From the NCBI RefSeq assembly GCF_001424045.1, contig NZ_LMQB01000003.1, positions 147,871 to 211,870 on the forward strand: a DNA stretch of 64,000 nt, in the 5' to 3' direction. The notes below the pieces were generated by a model. The model saw nothing but the letters and a program-made list of their open reading frames with translations, did not search any database and had not been told where the DNA came from. This document shows positions 8,243-17,054 of this stretch, piece by piece. Source of the DNA: Rhizobium sp. Leaf371 (GTDB lineage Bacteria; Pseudomonadota; Alphaproteobacteria; Rhizobiales; Rhizobiaceae). Within the stretch, counting starts at the first letter, position 1, and each line of letters begins with the position of its first letter. Made by a program: the position numbers and the translations under genes.

Positions 8243-10039
8243 TCACGCCGCGAAGCGCGTTCGCTGCTGCGGCTCCTTGTCGAGCCGGAAGTTCTGCAGC
8301 AGGGTCTTCAGGGCGAGGCTTTCCTGCAGGAGCGTCTGGCTCGCGGCCGTCGTTTCCTCGACCATGGCCGCATTCTGCTGCGTCATCTGGTCCATGCTGT
8401 TGACGGCGGTGTTCACCTCCTGAAGTCCGGTCGCCTGCTCGCGCGCGGCCGTGGCGATAGCGGCCACGCGGTCGTTGACCTTGTTCACCAGCGTCTCGAT
8501 CTCCCCCAAGGCCCGGCCCGTCGAGCGGACCAGCGACACGCCGGCCTCCACCTCGTTGGCGGAACTGTGGATCAGGCTCTTGATTTCCTTGGCAGCCTTT
8601 GCCGAGCGCTGGGCGAGTTCGCGCACTTCCTGCGCAACGACGGCAAAGCCGCGTCCCGCCTCGCCGGCCCGTGCGGCCTCGACGCCGGCATTCAGAGCCA
8701 GAAGGTTCGTCTGGAACGCGATCTCGTCGATGACGCCGATGATCTGGCCGATCTGGGTCGAGGATGCCTCGATCCGCTCCATCGCGGTCACCGCGTCGCG
8801 GACGATGTCGCCGGATTTCACGGCGCTCGTCTTGGTGGCGTTGACCATGTCGCGCGCCTCGACAGCGCCGTCGGAGGCGTTGCGGACGGTCGAGGTGATC
8901 TCGTCGAGGGCTGCGGCCGTTTCTTCGAGCGCCGCGGCCTGCTGTTCGGTCCGTCGCGAGAGATTATTGGCCGCATCGCAGATCTGGTCGGCATTCTCGT
9001 GCACGATGTTGGTGGAGAGGGCGATCGAGCGGATCACGCCGCCGAGCGCGGCCACCGCCTGATTGAAGTCGTCCTGAAGTTTCGCGTATTCCGGTGCGAT
9101 ATCGACGATCTCCTTCGTCAGGTCGCCACGGGCCAGCGCCTCGAGCGCAACGCCGAGCGTCGCCATCGCCTCCGTCTGCAGATCGGTCCGCGCGCGATCC
9201 CGCGCGCCTGCGACATCCCGCTCGCGATCGAGCTGCTCCTGCTGCGCCGATTCCCGGATGCGCGCGGCGACGCTGTTGGCCACGCTGTCGCGCAGGACAT
9301 CGAGCACCACCGCCATCTCGCCGATTTCATCCTTGCGGTCCATCTCCGGCACGGGCTCCGAGACGTTTTCCTCGGAGATCGCCTGCATCGACGCCTTCAG
9401 GCGCTCGACCGGGCCGACCACGCTGCGCACGACGCTGAATGCGAGCGCCAGAATCAGAAGCGCGGATACGCCGGTCGTCGCGGCGACCTTGATCAAGCCC
9501 TGCTGGAAAAGGGCTGCGAGATCGTCGGCATAGACGCCGGTGCCCACCACCCAGCCCCAGGGCGCAAAGCCTGCAACATGCGAATACTTCAGAACGGGTT
9601 CGTCCACGCCGGGCTTCGGCCAGTAGTAATCGACATAGCCCTGCCCCTGCGCCTTCACGACATTGACGAATTCGACAAACAGATGCTTGCCGTTCGGGTC
9701 CGTATTGCCCGAGAGGTCCTTGCCGTTCAGCTCCGGCTTGATCGGATGCATGATCATGCGCGGGGCCATATCGTTGATCCAGAGATAGCCCGTCCCCTGA
9801 TAACGCATGGCCTTGACGGCATCGATCGAAGCGGCCTGCGCCGCTTCCCGCGTCATCGTCCCGCCGGTCTCGAGCTTGTTGTAATAGGCGAAGATCGCGA
9901 CCGCGTTCTCGTCCATCGCCGCAAGCATCGCTTTTCTCTCGGCGATGAGCGCATCATGCGACTGGAACAGCGAAAAGGTCATGGCTCCCGCCATCAGGAC
10001 GACGGCTGCAAAAACCAGTGCATAGAGTCGCGTCGACAT
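8243..10039 (-). CDS. Methyl-accepting chemotaxis protein with single-Cache sensor
   Basis: This chemoreceptor is about 598 residues long from the ATG at 10039 ([10 protein letters not shown]). An in-frame GTG five codons upstream is also possible, while longer extensions lack membrane or domain character. TM1 (about 4-26) precedes a periplasmic sCache_2-type domain with the diagnostic run [18 protein letters not shown] and a [13 protein letters not shown] end. A second membrane helix (about 190-215), HAMP, and the MA signalling hairpin with the conserved tip follow. Cache domains commonly bind small organic acids, amines or amino acids. Unlike the other MCPs in the window, the C-terminus ends RTRFAA without an xWxxF tether, so this receptor probably depends on the others for methylation assistance. 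Confidence 0.92.
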   Translation of the reverse strand: MSTRLYALVFAAVVLMAGAMTFSLFQSHDALIAERKAMLAAMDENAVAIFAYYNKLETGGTMTREAAQAASIDAVKAMRYQGTGYLWINDMAPRMIMHPIKPELNGKDLSGNTDPNGKHLFVEFVNVVKAQGQGYVDYYWPKPGVDEPVLKYSHVAGFAPWGWVVGTGVYADDLAALFQQGLIKVAATTGVSALLILALAFSVVRSVVGPVERLKASMQAISEENVSEPVPEMDRKDEIGEMAVVLDVLRDSVANSVAARIRESAQQEQLDRERDVAGARDRARTDLQTEAMATLGVALEALARGDLTKEIVDIAPEYAKLQDDFNQAVAALGGVIRSIALSTNIVHENADQICDAANNLSRRTEQQAAALEETAAALDEITSTVRNASDGAVEARDMVNATKTSAVKSGDIVRDAVTAMERIEASSTQIGQIIGVIDEIAFQTNLLALNAGVEAARAGEAGRGFAVVAQEVRELAQRSAKAAKEIKSLIHSSANEVEAGVSLVRSTGRALGEIETLVNKVNDRVAAIATAAREQATGLQEVNTAVNSMDQMTQQNAAMVEETTAASQTLLQESLALKTLLQNFRLDKEPQQRTRFAA

Positions 10040-10196
10040 TCTCAAATACTTCACGTGCCGTCCCGCAAAGTCATTTTGACGAGAGGATGACAGGGTATGA
10101 TTGAGAAATGGTGAGTTCTTTGTGAGCGCTCGCGCGAACGTTACCAAAACCGTACCGTTACTTCTTCCGGACCGCGCAGCAACAGAGCTTCTTAGG

Positions 10197-11108
10197 TCAA
10201 CTCTTTCTTTTCCTGAAGAAAAAATGTGCAGGCAGCGTCATGGCGATAACGCTTGCTACCACGAAAATGAGGCCGAGCACTGCGTTCGGGCTCGGGGTTT
10301 CCCCGAGAAAGAGTACGCCGATGCCGACACCGATGGGCACGCGAAGGTAAGCTTGTGCCGTGGTGCCGACCGAGCCCATCCTTTGCAGCAGCGTGAAATA
10401 GAGCACGAAGGCAAGCGCGGTCGAGAAGACGGACAAGACGAGGAGGGCTGTAATCGAGGACATGGCGGGCGCAAGCGTCCATGGCTGATCGACCAGCAGG
10501 CTGACGGGCAGCAGGATCGCGCCGCCCCAGATCAGCGAGCCCGCGGCCGGCATCATCGGGTCGAGATCGCGAAAGGTCCGGCCGAAGGTCACGGCACCGC
10601 CATAGGCGACCGCCGCAAGGATGATGGCGAGCTGCGCGACGACGCCGCTGCCGAAGCCGCCGAGAACCGAGGGGCCGACCACGAGGCAGATGCCGACGAT
10701 GCCGAAGGCGACGCCGAACAGTTTCGCTCCGGTCACGGCTTCATGCCGGGTGATGAGCGCGTTGATCAGAAAGGCAAAGACCGGCGTCAGCGAATTCAGA
10801 ATGACGGCGAGGCCCGCATCGACATGCTGCTCCGCCCAGGCAATCAGCGTGAAGGGCAGGACGGAATTGAGGGCCGCCTGGATGATGAAGCGACGGGTAT
10901 TGCGCCGATCCGTCGGCAGCCTCAGCCCGCGCAGATGAAGAACGACCAGCAGCAGGCTGCCGGCAATGATCGTGCGCGCGGCAATCAGCGTGATCGGCGG
11001 GATCGTGGCAACGCCGATTTTGATGAGGCTGTAGGAGCCTCCCCAGAGCGTTGCGAGTGCCAGCAGCATCAGGAGGCTGACGGCAAGGCGGGGCGGCTGT
11101 TCGGTCAT
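10197..11108 (-). CDS. DMT-family (EamA) transporter
   Basis: This inner-membrane protein of 303 residues has about ten hydrophobic helices in two repeated EamA halves, the layout of the drug/metabolite transporter family (RhaT/YdcZ/PecM types). An opening [21 protein letters not shown] and the WGG-containing motif are typical. Such proteins usually export amino acids, nucleosides or toxic metabolites; the substrate here is not predictable. It is divergent from the ArsR-like gene at 11231, with a 122-base shared promoter region that holds an inverted repeat, so that regulator probably controls it. Confidence 0.85.
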   Translation of the reverse strand: MTEQPPRLAVSLLMLLALATLWGGSYSLIKIGVATIPPITLIAARTIIAGSLLLVVLHLRGLRLPTDRRNTRRFIIQAALNSVLPFTLIAWAEQHVDAGLAVILNSLTPVFAFLINALITRHEAVTGAKLFGVAFGIVGICLVVGPSVLGGFGSGVVAQLAIILAAVAYGGAVTFGRTFRDLDPMMPAAGSLIWGGAILLPVSLLVDQPWTLAPAMSSITALLVLSVFSTALAFVLYFTLLQRMGSVGTTAQAYLRVPIGVGIGVLFLGETPSPNAVLGLIFVVASVIAMTLPAHFFFRKRKS

Positions 11109-11167
11109 GCGGGGTCCGGATCGTTGCTATCGATGAAGCGCACCCTTACAGCTTTTTCGCCGCAGAC

Positions 11168-11187
11168 GCTTCGGCCCACGCCGAAGC
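11168..11187. promoter_or_regulatory. Inverted repeat between DMT transporter and ArsR-type gene
   Basis: GCTTCGGC and GCCGAAGC form a perfect 8-bp inverted repeat around CCAC in the shared promoter region. It is a candidate operator for the neighbouring ArsR-type regulator, or a leader hairpin of either transcript. Confidence 0.45.
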
Positions 11188-11230
11188 TTTCGGGCCTGAC
11201 AGGCAGACCTCGACGAGGTAGTCTTCGCGC

Positions 11231-12007
11231 ATGATCGACCTTCCCACCGGCAACATGATCGCGCAGTCCGCCCATCTCATGGGCGACCCCACCCGCGCCA
11301 GCATGCTCGCCGCCCTCCTCGGCGGCGAAGCCTTGACGGCGGGCGAACTCGCCTCGCAGGCCGGTATCACGCCGCAGACGGCAAGCGGCCATCTGGCAAA
11401 GCTTCTCGACGGCCGCCTGATTGCCGCGGAGCGACAGGGGCGTCACCGCTATTTCCGGCTCGGCTCCCCCGCCGTCGCGCAGGCCATGGAGGCGATGATG
11501 GCGCTCTCGCCTGTCGCGCCTGCCTCTCCGGCCAAGCGCCATGGCCCCCGCGACGAAGCGATGCGGCAGGCAAGGACATGCTACGACCATATGGCAGGCC
11601 GCCTTGCCGTCGCATTGACCGCCGCCTTCGAACGGCGAGGCTTCCTTCACCGGTCGGAGGGCGTCGGCGTCGTCTCGGACGAGGGTCACCGCTTTCTCTG
11701 CGATTTCGGCATCGACCTTGCCGGCACCGATTTTGCCGGCATCGCCAGATCGAAACGCCCGCTCTGCCGCATGTGCCTCGACTGGAGCGAGCGCCGGCCG
11801 CATCTTGCAGGTCGGCTCGGCGCGGCGCTGCTCACGCGCACTCTCGCGCTCGGCTGGGTGGTGCGGACGCCGAACAGCCGGACGCTGACGATCACCCAAG
11901 CCGGCGACCGGGGCTTCTCGGATCTCATCGCTCATCCCCGGACGGAACAGGACCGCGCCGCTATGAGCGCCGGTCCGGCGCCAGGGTCTGCGCCACGGTC
12001 TGCGTAA
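11231..12007 (+). CDS. ArsR-family winged-helix regulator with C-terminal extension
   Basis: The N-terminal 90 of 258 residues are an ArsR winged helix-turn-helix: LMGDPTRASMLAALL, GELASQAGITPQTASGHLAK, and the wing RQGRHRYFRLG. The remaining 160 residues form an extra domain seen in larger ArsR relatives. It includes a CxxC-like CRMCLDW, but I see no clear metal-sensor site, so the inducer is unknown. It is divergently arranged with the DMT transporter and probably represses it. Its last 47 bases overlap the 3' end of the convergent response-regulator gene, and its stop codon lies within a 12-bp tandem repeat. Confidence 0.83.
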   Translation: MIDLPTGNMIAQSAHLMGDPTRASMLAALLGGEALTAGELASQAGITPQTASGHLAKLLDGRLIAAERQGRHRYFRLGSPAVAQAMEAMMALSPVAPASPAKRHGPRDEAMRQARTCYDHMAGRLAVALTAAFERRGFLHRSEGVGVVSDEGHRFLCDFGIDLAGTDFAGIARSKRPLCRMCLDWSERRPHLAGRLGAALLTRTLALGWVVRTPNSRTLTITQAGDRGFSDLIAHPRTEQDRAAMSAGPAPGSAPRSA

Positions 12008-12356
12008 GGGTCTGCGTAAGAGCCTGGGCCAGTTCGTCTGGATGATAGGGCTTGGCAAGGGTCGGCGTGTCGGGAAAGGCGGTACCCCGATCGATATGTC
12101 CGTAGCCGGACGCGAAGATAAACGGGATGCCCCGCGCCTGCAGCATGTCCGCAACGGGATAGGACCGTTCGCCGTTGAGATTGATGTCGAGCACGGCGAC
12201 GTCGAGCCGCTCGTGCGATGCGCGTTCCAGCGCTTCTTTCAGATGCATGGCAACGCCCACCACCACGAGGCCGAGATCGATCAAGGTATCCTCGAGCGTC
12301 ATCGCGGCGAGCATTTCGTCCTCGACCACGAGAACGCGTTTTCCGGCAAGCGTCAT
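11961..12356 (-). CDS. Stand-alone response-regulator receiver protein
   Basis: This is a single receiver domain of 131 residues with no output domain. The acidic pocket (E12, D13), the phospho-acceptor D57 in AVLDINL, and the conserved lysine in TLAKPY are present. Receivers of this FixJ/HWE-associated type commonly act as phosphate donors or sinks for HWE kinases. Its ATG overlaps the TGA of the large hybrid kinase (TGATG at 12354-12358), so the two are translationally coupled and almost certainly partners. The C-terminal tail (AQALTQTLTQTVAQTL) is encoded by a 12-bp tandem repeat and is likely variable in length. Confidence 0.9.
   Translation of the reverse strand: MTLAGKRVLVVEDEMLAAMTLEDTLIDLGLVVVGVAMHLKEALERASHERLDVAVLDINLNGERSYPVADMLQARGIPFIFASGYGHIDRGTAFPDTPTLAKPYHPDELAQALTQTLTQTVAQTLAPDRRS
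11985..12032. repeat. 12-bp tandem repeat in overlapping gene ends
   Basis: Three good units (GGTCTGCGCCAC, then GGTCTGCGTAAG twice) and one degenerate unit lie in tandem. The repeat covers the end of the ArsR-type gene, including its TAA at 12005-12007, and encodes the QTLTQTL tail of the response regulator on the other strand. Confidence 0.8.
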
Positions 12357-15300
12357 CAGCGACCTTGTATGCTGGCAAGAGGGGTCGTGATCTCGCAGAC
12401 GACACCGTCCGCGCGGTATTGAAGCGCCACCGTTCCGCGCAGTTCGGCCGCCAGGCCCCTCTCCACGAGGCGCGAGCCGAAGCCTGTGCGGTTCGGCACG
12501 GTCACCGGCGGCCCGCCCTCCTCCGTCCAGATGAGCCGGAAGGTCGGTTCATGCCCGCCCTCCTTGAACCAGCTGATCCGCACACGACCTTCCGCGCCCT
12601 GCAGCGCCCCGTATTTTGCAGCATTGGTGCAAAGCTCATGGAAGGCGAGCGACAGGCTGACGGCCGCCTTCGGCCCCACCCGCAGGTTGGGACCCTGCAG
12701 GAGGAAGCGGCCGGGACCGCCGAAGGGCTGAACGGCATTCTCGATGACCTGCCGCAAGGGCGCCGATTCCCAGCTTTCCCGGGTCAGGAGATTGTGGGCT
12801 TGCGACAAAGCGAGCAGGCGCCCCTGAAACGCCGTTTTGGCCTCGGCGGGAACGCGATCGTCCTTGAAGGACTGGATGGCGATCGACTGGACGACGGCCA
12901 GCGTATTCTTGACCCGATGATTGAGCTCGTTGACGAGGAGTTCGCGGTGTCGCTCGGAAAGCTTGCGCTCCGTAATGTCGGAGAAGGAGGCCGCGATGCC
13001 GCCGCCTTCCTTGGGGGCGAGCCGCACCTCGATCACCTGATCGATATGCGGAAAGTCGGTCAGCTCGAAAACGCACGTCACGCGCTGCGTCATCGCCGCC
13101 TCGACAAAGGCGTCGTAGGGTGGCTGGAGAAGTTCGGGCACCACATGCGCCAGCGGTTGCCCGAGCACTGCCTCGCGCGACAGGCCCAGGGCCTCCTCGG
13201 CGGCCCGATTGAAGAGGGTCACCTGCCCTTCGACATTGACCGCGAAGAAGCCGTCCGACACGGCATCGAGCACGGTGCGCATCCGCCGCTCGCTGTCGGC
13301 CAGCCGCCGCGCCTGGCTCTGCACCTCGGTAACATCCTGCACGAGGCCGTAGAACCCTTCGACCTGCCCGTCTGCGCCCCGTTCCGGGATGTAATCGGCC
13401 CGCACGTGGCGCGTTCCAAGCCCCGGATAGTGAACCATATCCTCAAAGCACAGGCGTTCGCCCGCAAGCACGGCGTCGAGCCTCGGCCGGATCTTGGCGA
13501 AGGCGGTTTCCCCGACCACGTCGATGACCGGCCGGCCGATCACAGCGCTCCGATCCTGCCCGAACCATGTCTCATAGGTGTGGTTGACGAAGCGGTAGCG
13601 CAGATCCTTTCCGACATGCGCAATGAGAACCGGAAGCGCATCGGTCAACGTCTGCAGGTGCTGCTCGCTGCGCGCGAGCGCGCTGGCCGCCTGTTCGGCC
13701 GCAAGCTCGGCTTCGAGAATGCGTTGGCGTGCCGCGGCTTCGCCGCGCAGGGCCGCAAGCCGCAGCGCGCCGTCGATGCGGGCGAGCAATTCCTGCGACC
13801 CGAAGGGCTTGACGATATGGTCGTCGGCCCCGGCATTGAGGCTCTCCACACGCGCCTCCTCGCCGGCCCGCGCGGAGAGGAAGATGATCGGCAAGGCCGC
13901 GGTCGCATCCTGCGTCCGCAGGTGGCGAAGCAGGGAGAACCCGTCCATCTTCGGCATCATGATGTCGCAGAGAACGAGATCGGGCCGAAAGGTCCCGATG
14001 GTGGACAGCGCCTCCTCGCCGTTCGCGGCAAGGGAGACGCTGTACTGGTTGCGCAGGAGACGCTGGATATAGGCGCGCATGTCCCTGTTGTCGTCCACGA
14101 CGAGAACGCGTCGCCGATCCCCGGAGCGAGGCTCGGCGACATCCGCATCCTCCGCGTCCGGCAACCAGCGAAATGCCTCCTCCACGAAGGCACGGCTCTG
14201 CGACCGCGCGGCGCGCGGCGCGTCTTCGCCGTTTCCGTCCTGGGCCGGCGTCGCGCTGCCATAGGGAAGGATCACGGTGAACCGCGTCCCCCGGCCGGGC
14301 CCTTCGCTTTCCGCCGAGATCGTCCCGGCGTGAAGCTCCACCAGCTGCTTGACCAGGGCAAGGCCGATGCCCGAGCCTTCGTGGCTTCGCGCGCCCTGCG
14401 CCTCGACCCGGTGAAAGCGCTCGAAGACGCGATCCCGCTCGGCAGCGGGAATGCCGACCCCGGTATCCTCGACGCTCAGCGACACCGCCGCTCCGCCAAG
14501 ATCCTCAAGCCGCACGGTAATCGTGCCGGCCAGCGTGAACTTGAACGCGTTGGACAGGAGATTGAGGACGATCTTCTCGTACATGTCCGGATCGACAAGG
14601 ACGGGCTGCGGCAGAGGCTCTGTCTCGACGCGCAGTTCCAGCCCCGCCCGCTCGATGGCCGAGCGGAAGATCGATGCGAGATCGGCGGTCAGCCAGGCGA
14701 GGTCGCAGGCCACGAGATGCGCTTCCACCCGTTTCGCCTCGACGCGGGAGAAGTCGAGCAAGGTGTTGACCAGCCGCAGGAGACGCAAGCCGTTGCGATA
14801 GGCGATGTCGAGCTCGTCGCGATGATCGGGCAGCCGCTCCGGCAGATCGGAGACGGCCCGCTCGAGCGGACCGAGCAGCAACGTCAGGGGCGTGCGGAAC
14901 TCGTGCGAGACATTGGAGAAGAACGTCGTTTTCGCCCGGTCGAGTTCGGCGAGATCGGCCGCCCGGCGGCGCTCGTCCTCGCGCGCCCGCGCATTGCGGA
15001 CGGCAACGGATACCTGCGTCGCCAGAAGTTCGAAGAAGGAGCGATAGACGTCGTCGAGCGCCCGGTTGGGCGAGATGCCGGCAACGAGCGTGCCGAGCAC
15101 CGCGCCGTGCGCGCCGACGATCGGCAGGCATATCGCCGTCTCCACGGGATCGTCGAAGGCGCCGCCACGCGCTGTCGTCAGACGATCGACGGCGTGGACC
15201 AGCGAGGTCTCGCCCTGCATGGCACGGTCGAGCGGAGACGGGCCGACCGCATCCCCCGTTCGCCAGTCCAGATCCGCTGCCGTCTCGGGCGACGACAGAC

Positions 15301-15973
15301 CCTGCGATGCCGCCAGTGCGTGACCGTCTTGATCGCGCAGGTAAAGGCAGGCGAAGGGCACGTCGAAGCGATCTTCGGCAAGCGCCGCCACGAGGTCGCT
15401 TGCCGCCTGCGCGGTTTCCTCGGCGTCGCCGGCGCGGGCGGCGAGTTCGCGGAGCAGGCGAAGGCGGCGCTCGCCGACGATCTGGTCCGTGACCTCCGAG
15501 CAGACGGCGAGCATGCCGACGATCCGGCCGCGATCGTCCTCCGCCGGCGCATGGCTGACCGAGAAATAGGCTTCTTCCCGATAGCCCGAGCGGTGCATCT
15601 CCAGCGGCAGGGCCGGCGTCCAGTTGGCGATGCCCGTGGCCATGACCCGCGCGATCATCGGTCCGAGCGTTGCCCACGCCTCGGCAAGCGTGATGCGGAT
15701 GTCGCCCCCGAAACCGGACGGATGACGATCGCCGATCAGCTTGGAATAGGCGTCATTGTAGATCTGGGTGAAATCCTCGCCCCAGGTGAGCACCATCGGA
15801 TATTGAGACGATAGAAGCGTGCGCACCGTCGATCGCAAGCTCTGCGACCAGCCCTGAACAGGCCCGAGCGGGGTCGCAGCCCAGTCGAGAACGCGGCCCA
15901 AAGCCCGCACGTCCCCGGGACCGGAAAACAGCGATGCGGAGGACCACGCCTCAGGTTCTTGGCTCTCAGGCAA
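12356..15973 (-). CDS. Hybrid sensor kinase with both a HisKA and an HWE kinase core
   Basis: This soluble 1205-residue protein has, in order: a PAS-like domain (about 25-160), a GAF domain (about 170-330), a HisKA dimerisation domain with H357 in SHEFRTP, an HATPase domain (about 455-570; N box LLSNAFKF, G boxes DTGVGIP and GSGIGLAL), a receiver domain with D670, two PAS domains (about 770-880 and 895-1003), and a HisKA_2/HWE core with H1019 in NELNHRVKNT running to the C-terminus. Two different histidine kinases in one chain are unusual. The first core can phosphorylate the internal receiver; the second probably signals to the coupled response regulator at 11961. The start is TTG, supported by GAGG about 7 bases upstream. 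No membrane helices are seen, so the signal is intracellular. Confidence 0.92.
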   Translation of the reverse strand: MPESQEPEAWSSASLFSGPGDVRALGRVLDWAATPLGPVQGWSQSLRSTVRTLLSSQYPMVLTWGEDFTQIYNDAYSKLIGDRHPSGFGGDIRITLAEAWATLGPMIARVMATGIANWTPALPLEMHRSGYREEAYFSVSHAPAEDDRGRIVGMLAVCSEVTDQIVGERRLRLLRELAARAGDAEETAQAASDLVAALAEDRFDVPFACLYLRDQDGHALAASQGLSSPETAADLDWRTGDAVGPSPLDRAMQGETSLVHAVDRLTTARGGAFDDPVETAICLPIVGAHGAVLGTLVAGISPNRALDDVYRSFFELLATQVSVAVRNARAREDERRRAADLAELDRAKTTFFSNVSHEFRTPLTLLLGPLERAVSDLPERLPDHRDELDIAYRNGLRLLRLVNTLLDFSRVEAKRVEAHLVACDLAWLTADLASIFRSAIERAGLELRVETEPLPQPVLVDPDMYEKIVLNLLSNAFKFTLAGTITVRLEDLGGAAVSLSVEDTGVGIPAAERDRVFERFHRVEAQGARSHEGSGIGLALVKQLVELHAGTISAESEGPGRGTRFTVILPYGSATPAQDGNGEDAPRAARSQSRAFVEEAFRWLPDAEDADVAEPRSGDRRRVLVVDDNRDMRAYIQRLLRNQYSVSLAANGEEALSTIGTFRPDLVLCDIMMPKMDGFSLLRHLRTQDATAALPIIFLSARAGEEARVESLNAGADDHIVKPFGSQELLARIDGALRLAALRGEAAARQRILEAELAAEQAASALARSEQHLQTLTDALPVLIAHVGKDLRYRFVNHTYETWFGQDRSAVIGRPVIDVVGETAFAKIRPRLDAVLAGERLCFEDMVHYPGLGTRHVRADYIPERGADGQVEGFYGLVQDVTEVQSQARRLADSERRMRTVLDAVSDGFFAVNVEGQVTLFNRAAEEALGLSREAVLGQPLAHVVPELLQPPYDAFVEAAMTQRVTCVFELTDFPHIDQVIEVRLAPKEGGGIAASFSDITERKLSERHRELLVNELNHRVKNTLAVVQSIAIQSFKDDRVPAEAKTAFQGRLLALSQAHNLLTRESWESAPLRQVIENAVQPFGGPGRFLLQGPNLRVGPKAAVSLSLAFHELCTNAAKYGALQGAEGRVRISWFKEGGHEPTFRLIWTEEGGPPVTVPNRTGFGSRLVERGLAAELRGTVALQYRADGVVCEITTPLASIQGR

Positions 15974-16283
15974 AGCGATACCTCGACGATCTTACCGTAA
16001 GCGTAGACAAACGGATCAGCTCCCCTCTGCTCCTTGCTGAAAGCATTCCGACATTGCTGTCAAGCAGTCCAGACAAGGATGCGTATTTTTATCGGCTCGG
16101 GTGCTTTCGGCTCCGTTTCCGTGAGGATATCCGTGCCGCGCGGAGTGCCCCTGTTTTATTTAGTGCGTATAAACTAACCATATACCCGCGTTCGCAGAAA
16201 AGGCTCCTGAGGCCGACAGGGGGTGCTATAAGCGCGCCGAGCCGGTCCCGTTTCGGCAGGTCGATACGCAGAATGGCACGCCG
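15974..16283. other. Divergent intergenic region
   Basis: This 310-base region lies between the hybrid kinase (minus) and the small membrane protein (plus). It holds an 11-bp palindrome, CTTACCGTAAG, at 15991-16001, just upstream of the kinase gene, and an AT-rich stretch near 16150-16185. No gene is seen. Confidence 0.45.
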
Positions 16284-16841
16284 ATGAACTTTCCGATTGT
16301 CGCAACCGTCATCTCCATGGTCCTCGGACTGTCCGTCACCCGGCTTCTGACCGGGCTCGTCACCGTTTTTCGCATCCGCAGGTCATCGCAGTTGGACTGG
16401 GTGCCCCTCGCCTGGAGCGGCATCCTGTTTCTCACGCAATTGCAGTATTGGTGGGCGATCAATCAGCTGTCGGCGCTTCGCCCGACGTTTCAGTTCGGCG
16501 AGTTCCTCTTCCTGGTCCTGATGACCCTGATGCTGTTTCTCACCGCCGCACTTCTGCTGCCCAGTCGCGGTGAGGACGAAGCGCGAGGGCTGCGCGTCTA
16601 TTTTGAGGAGGACGGTCGTTTCGCGCTGCTGTCGTTGACGGCATTTTTCCTGTTCGGCCTCGTCGTGAACGTCTTCGGTTTCCAGAGCCCGATCGAATCG
16701 GCTTGGGCTGTCACGGATATCCCGATGATCGTCTTGCCCGTTCTCGCGTTTCTCTCGCGAAAGCGAAACTATTATGCCGCCATCACGGCGCTCTATCTCC
16801 CTCTCTGCGCGCTCGACGTCTGGATTTCGCTGGCGCCGTAG
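16284..16841 (+). CDS. Small integral membrane protein, unknown function
   Basis: This protein of 185 residues has about five hydrophobic segments (roughly 5-25, 42-62, 75-95, 112-132 and 140-180) and little soluble sequence. I do not recognise the family. The composition and frame are consistent with a real gene, but the ribosome-binding site is weak and it stands alone between the kinase and serA. It might be linked to the divergent sensor kinase. Confidence 0.68.
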   Translation: MNFPIVATVISMVLGLSVTRLLTGLVTVFRIRRSSQLDWVPLAWSGILFLTQLQYWWAINQLSALRPTFQFGEFLFLVLMTLMLFLTAALLLPSRGEDEARGLRVYFEEDGRFALLSLTAFFLFGLVVNVFGFQSPIESAWAVTDIPMIVLPVLAFLSRKRNYYAAITALYLPLCALDVWISLAP

Positions 16842-17054
16842 GTGTCGCGGAAGCTTGCATCCCGGCCGTCAATCCGCGCCTCCCATGCCCGCCCGACCAG
16901 ACCGCCGATCGGCCTGCCCCTCTCGGACCATGCGCGTCGGCAGCCTATTGTTGCTTGCAGTTTTTATCGGATGGTCGCAAAGCATCGTTGAAATGCGCCG
17001 CAAAGACCGGCAAACGACATCACCTGTTCCCCTACGGAAAACGAAGGTTCATCC

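Noticed and set aside
9094-9438. Arg/Pro-rich 114-codon frame opposite an MCP gene
   Set aside because: Composition is that of a shadow frame; nothing supports expression.
10135-10175. Direct CGTTAC repeats upstream of the Cache-type MCP as a regulator site
   Set aside because: Two 6-base copies are too little to support a site in this sequence.
12218-15814. A 1198-codon open frame antisense to the hybrid kinase
   Set aside because: It is the mirror of a high-GC gene with strong third-position bias. The opposite strand has clear kinase, receiver and PAS motifs, while this frame has only Arg/Gly/Asp-rich low-information sequence.
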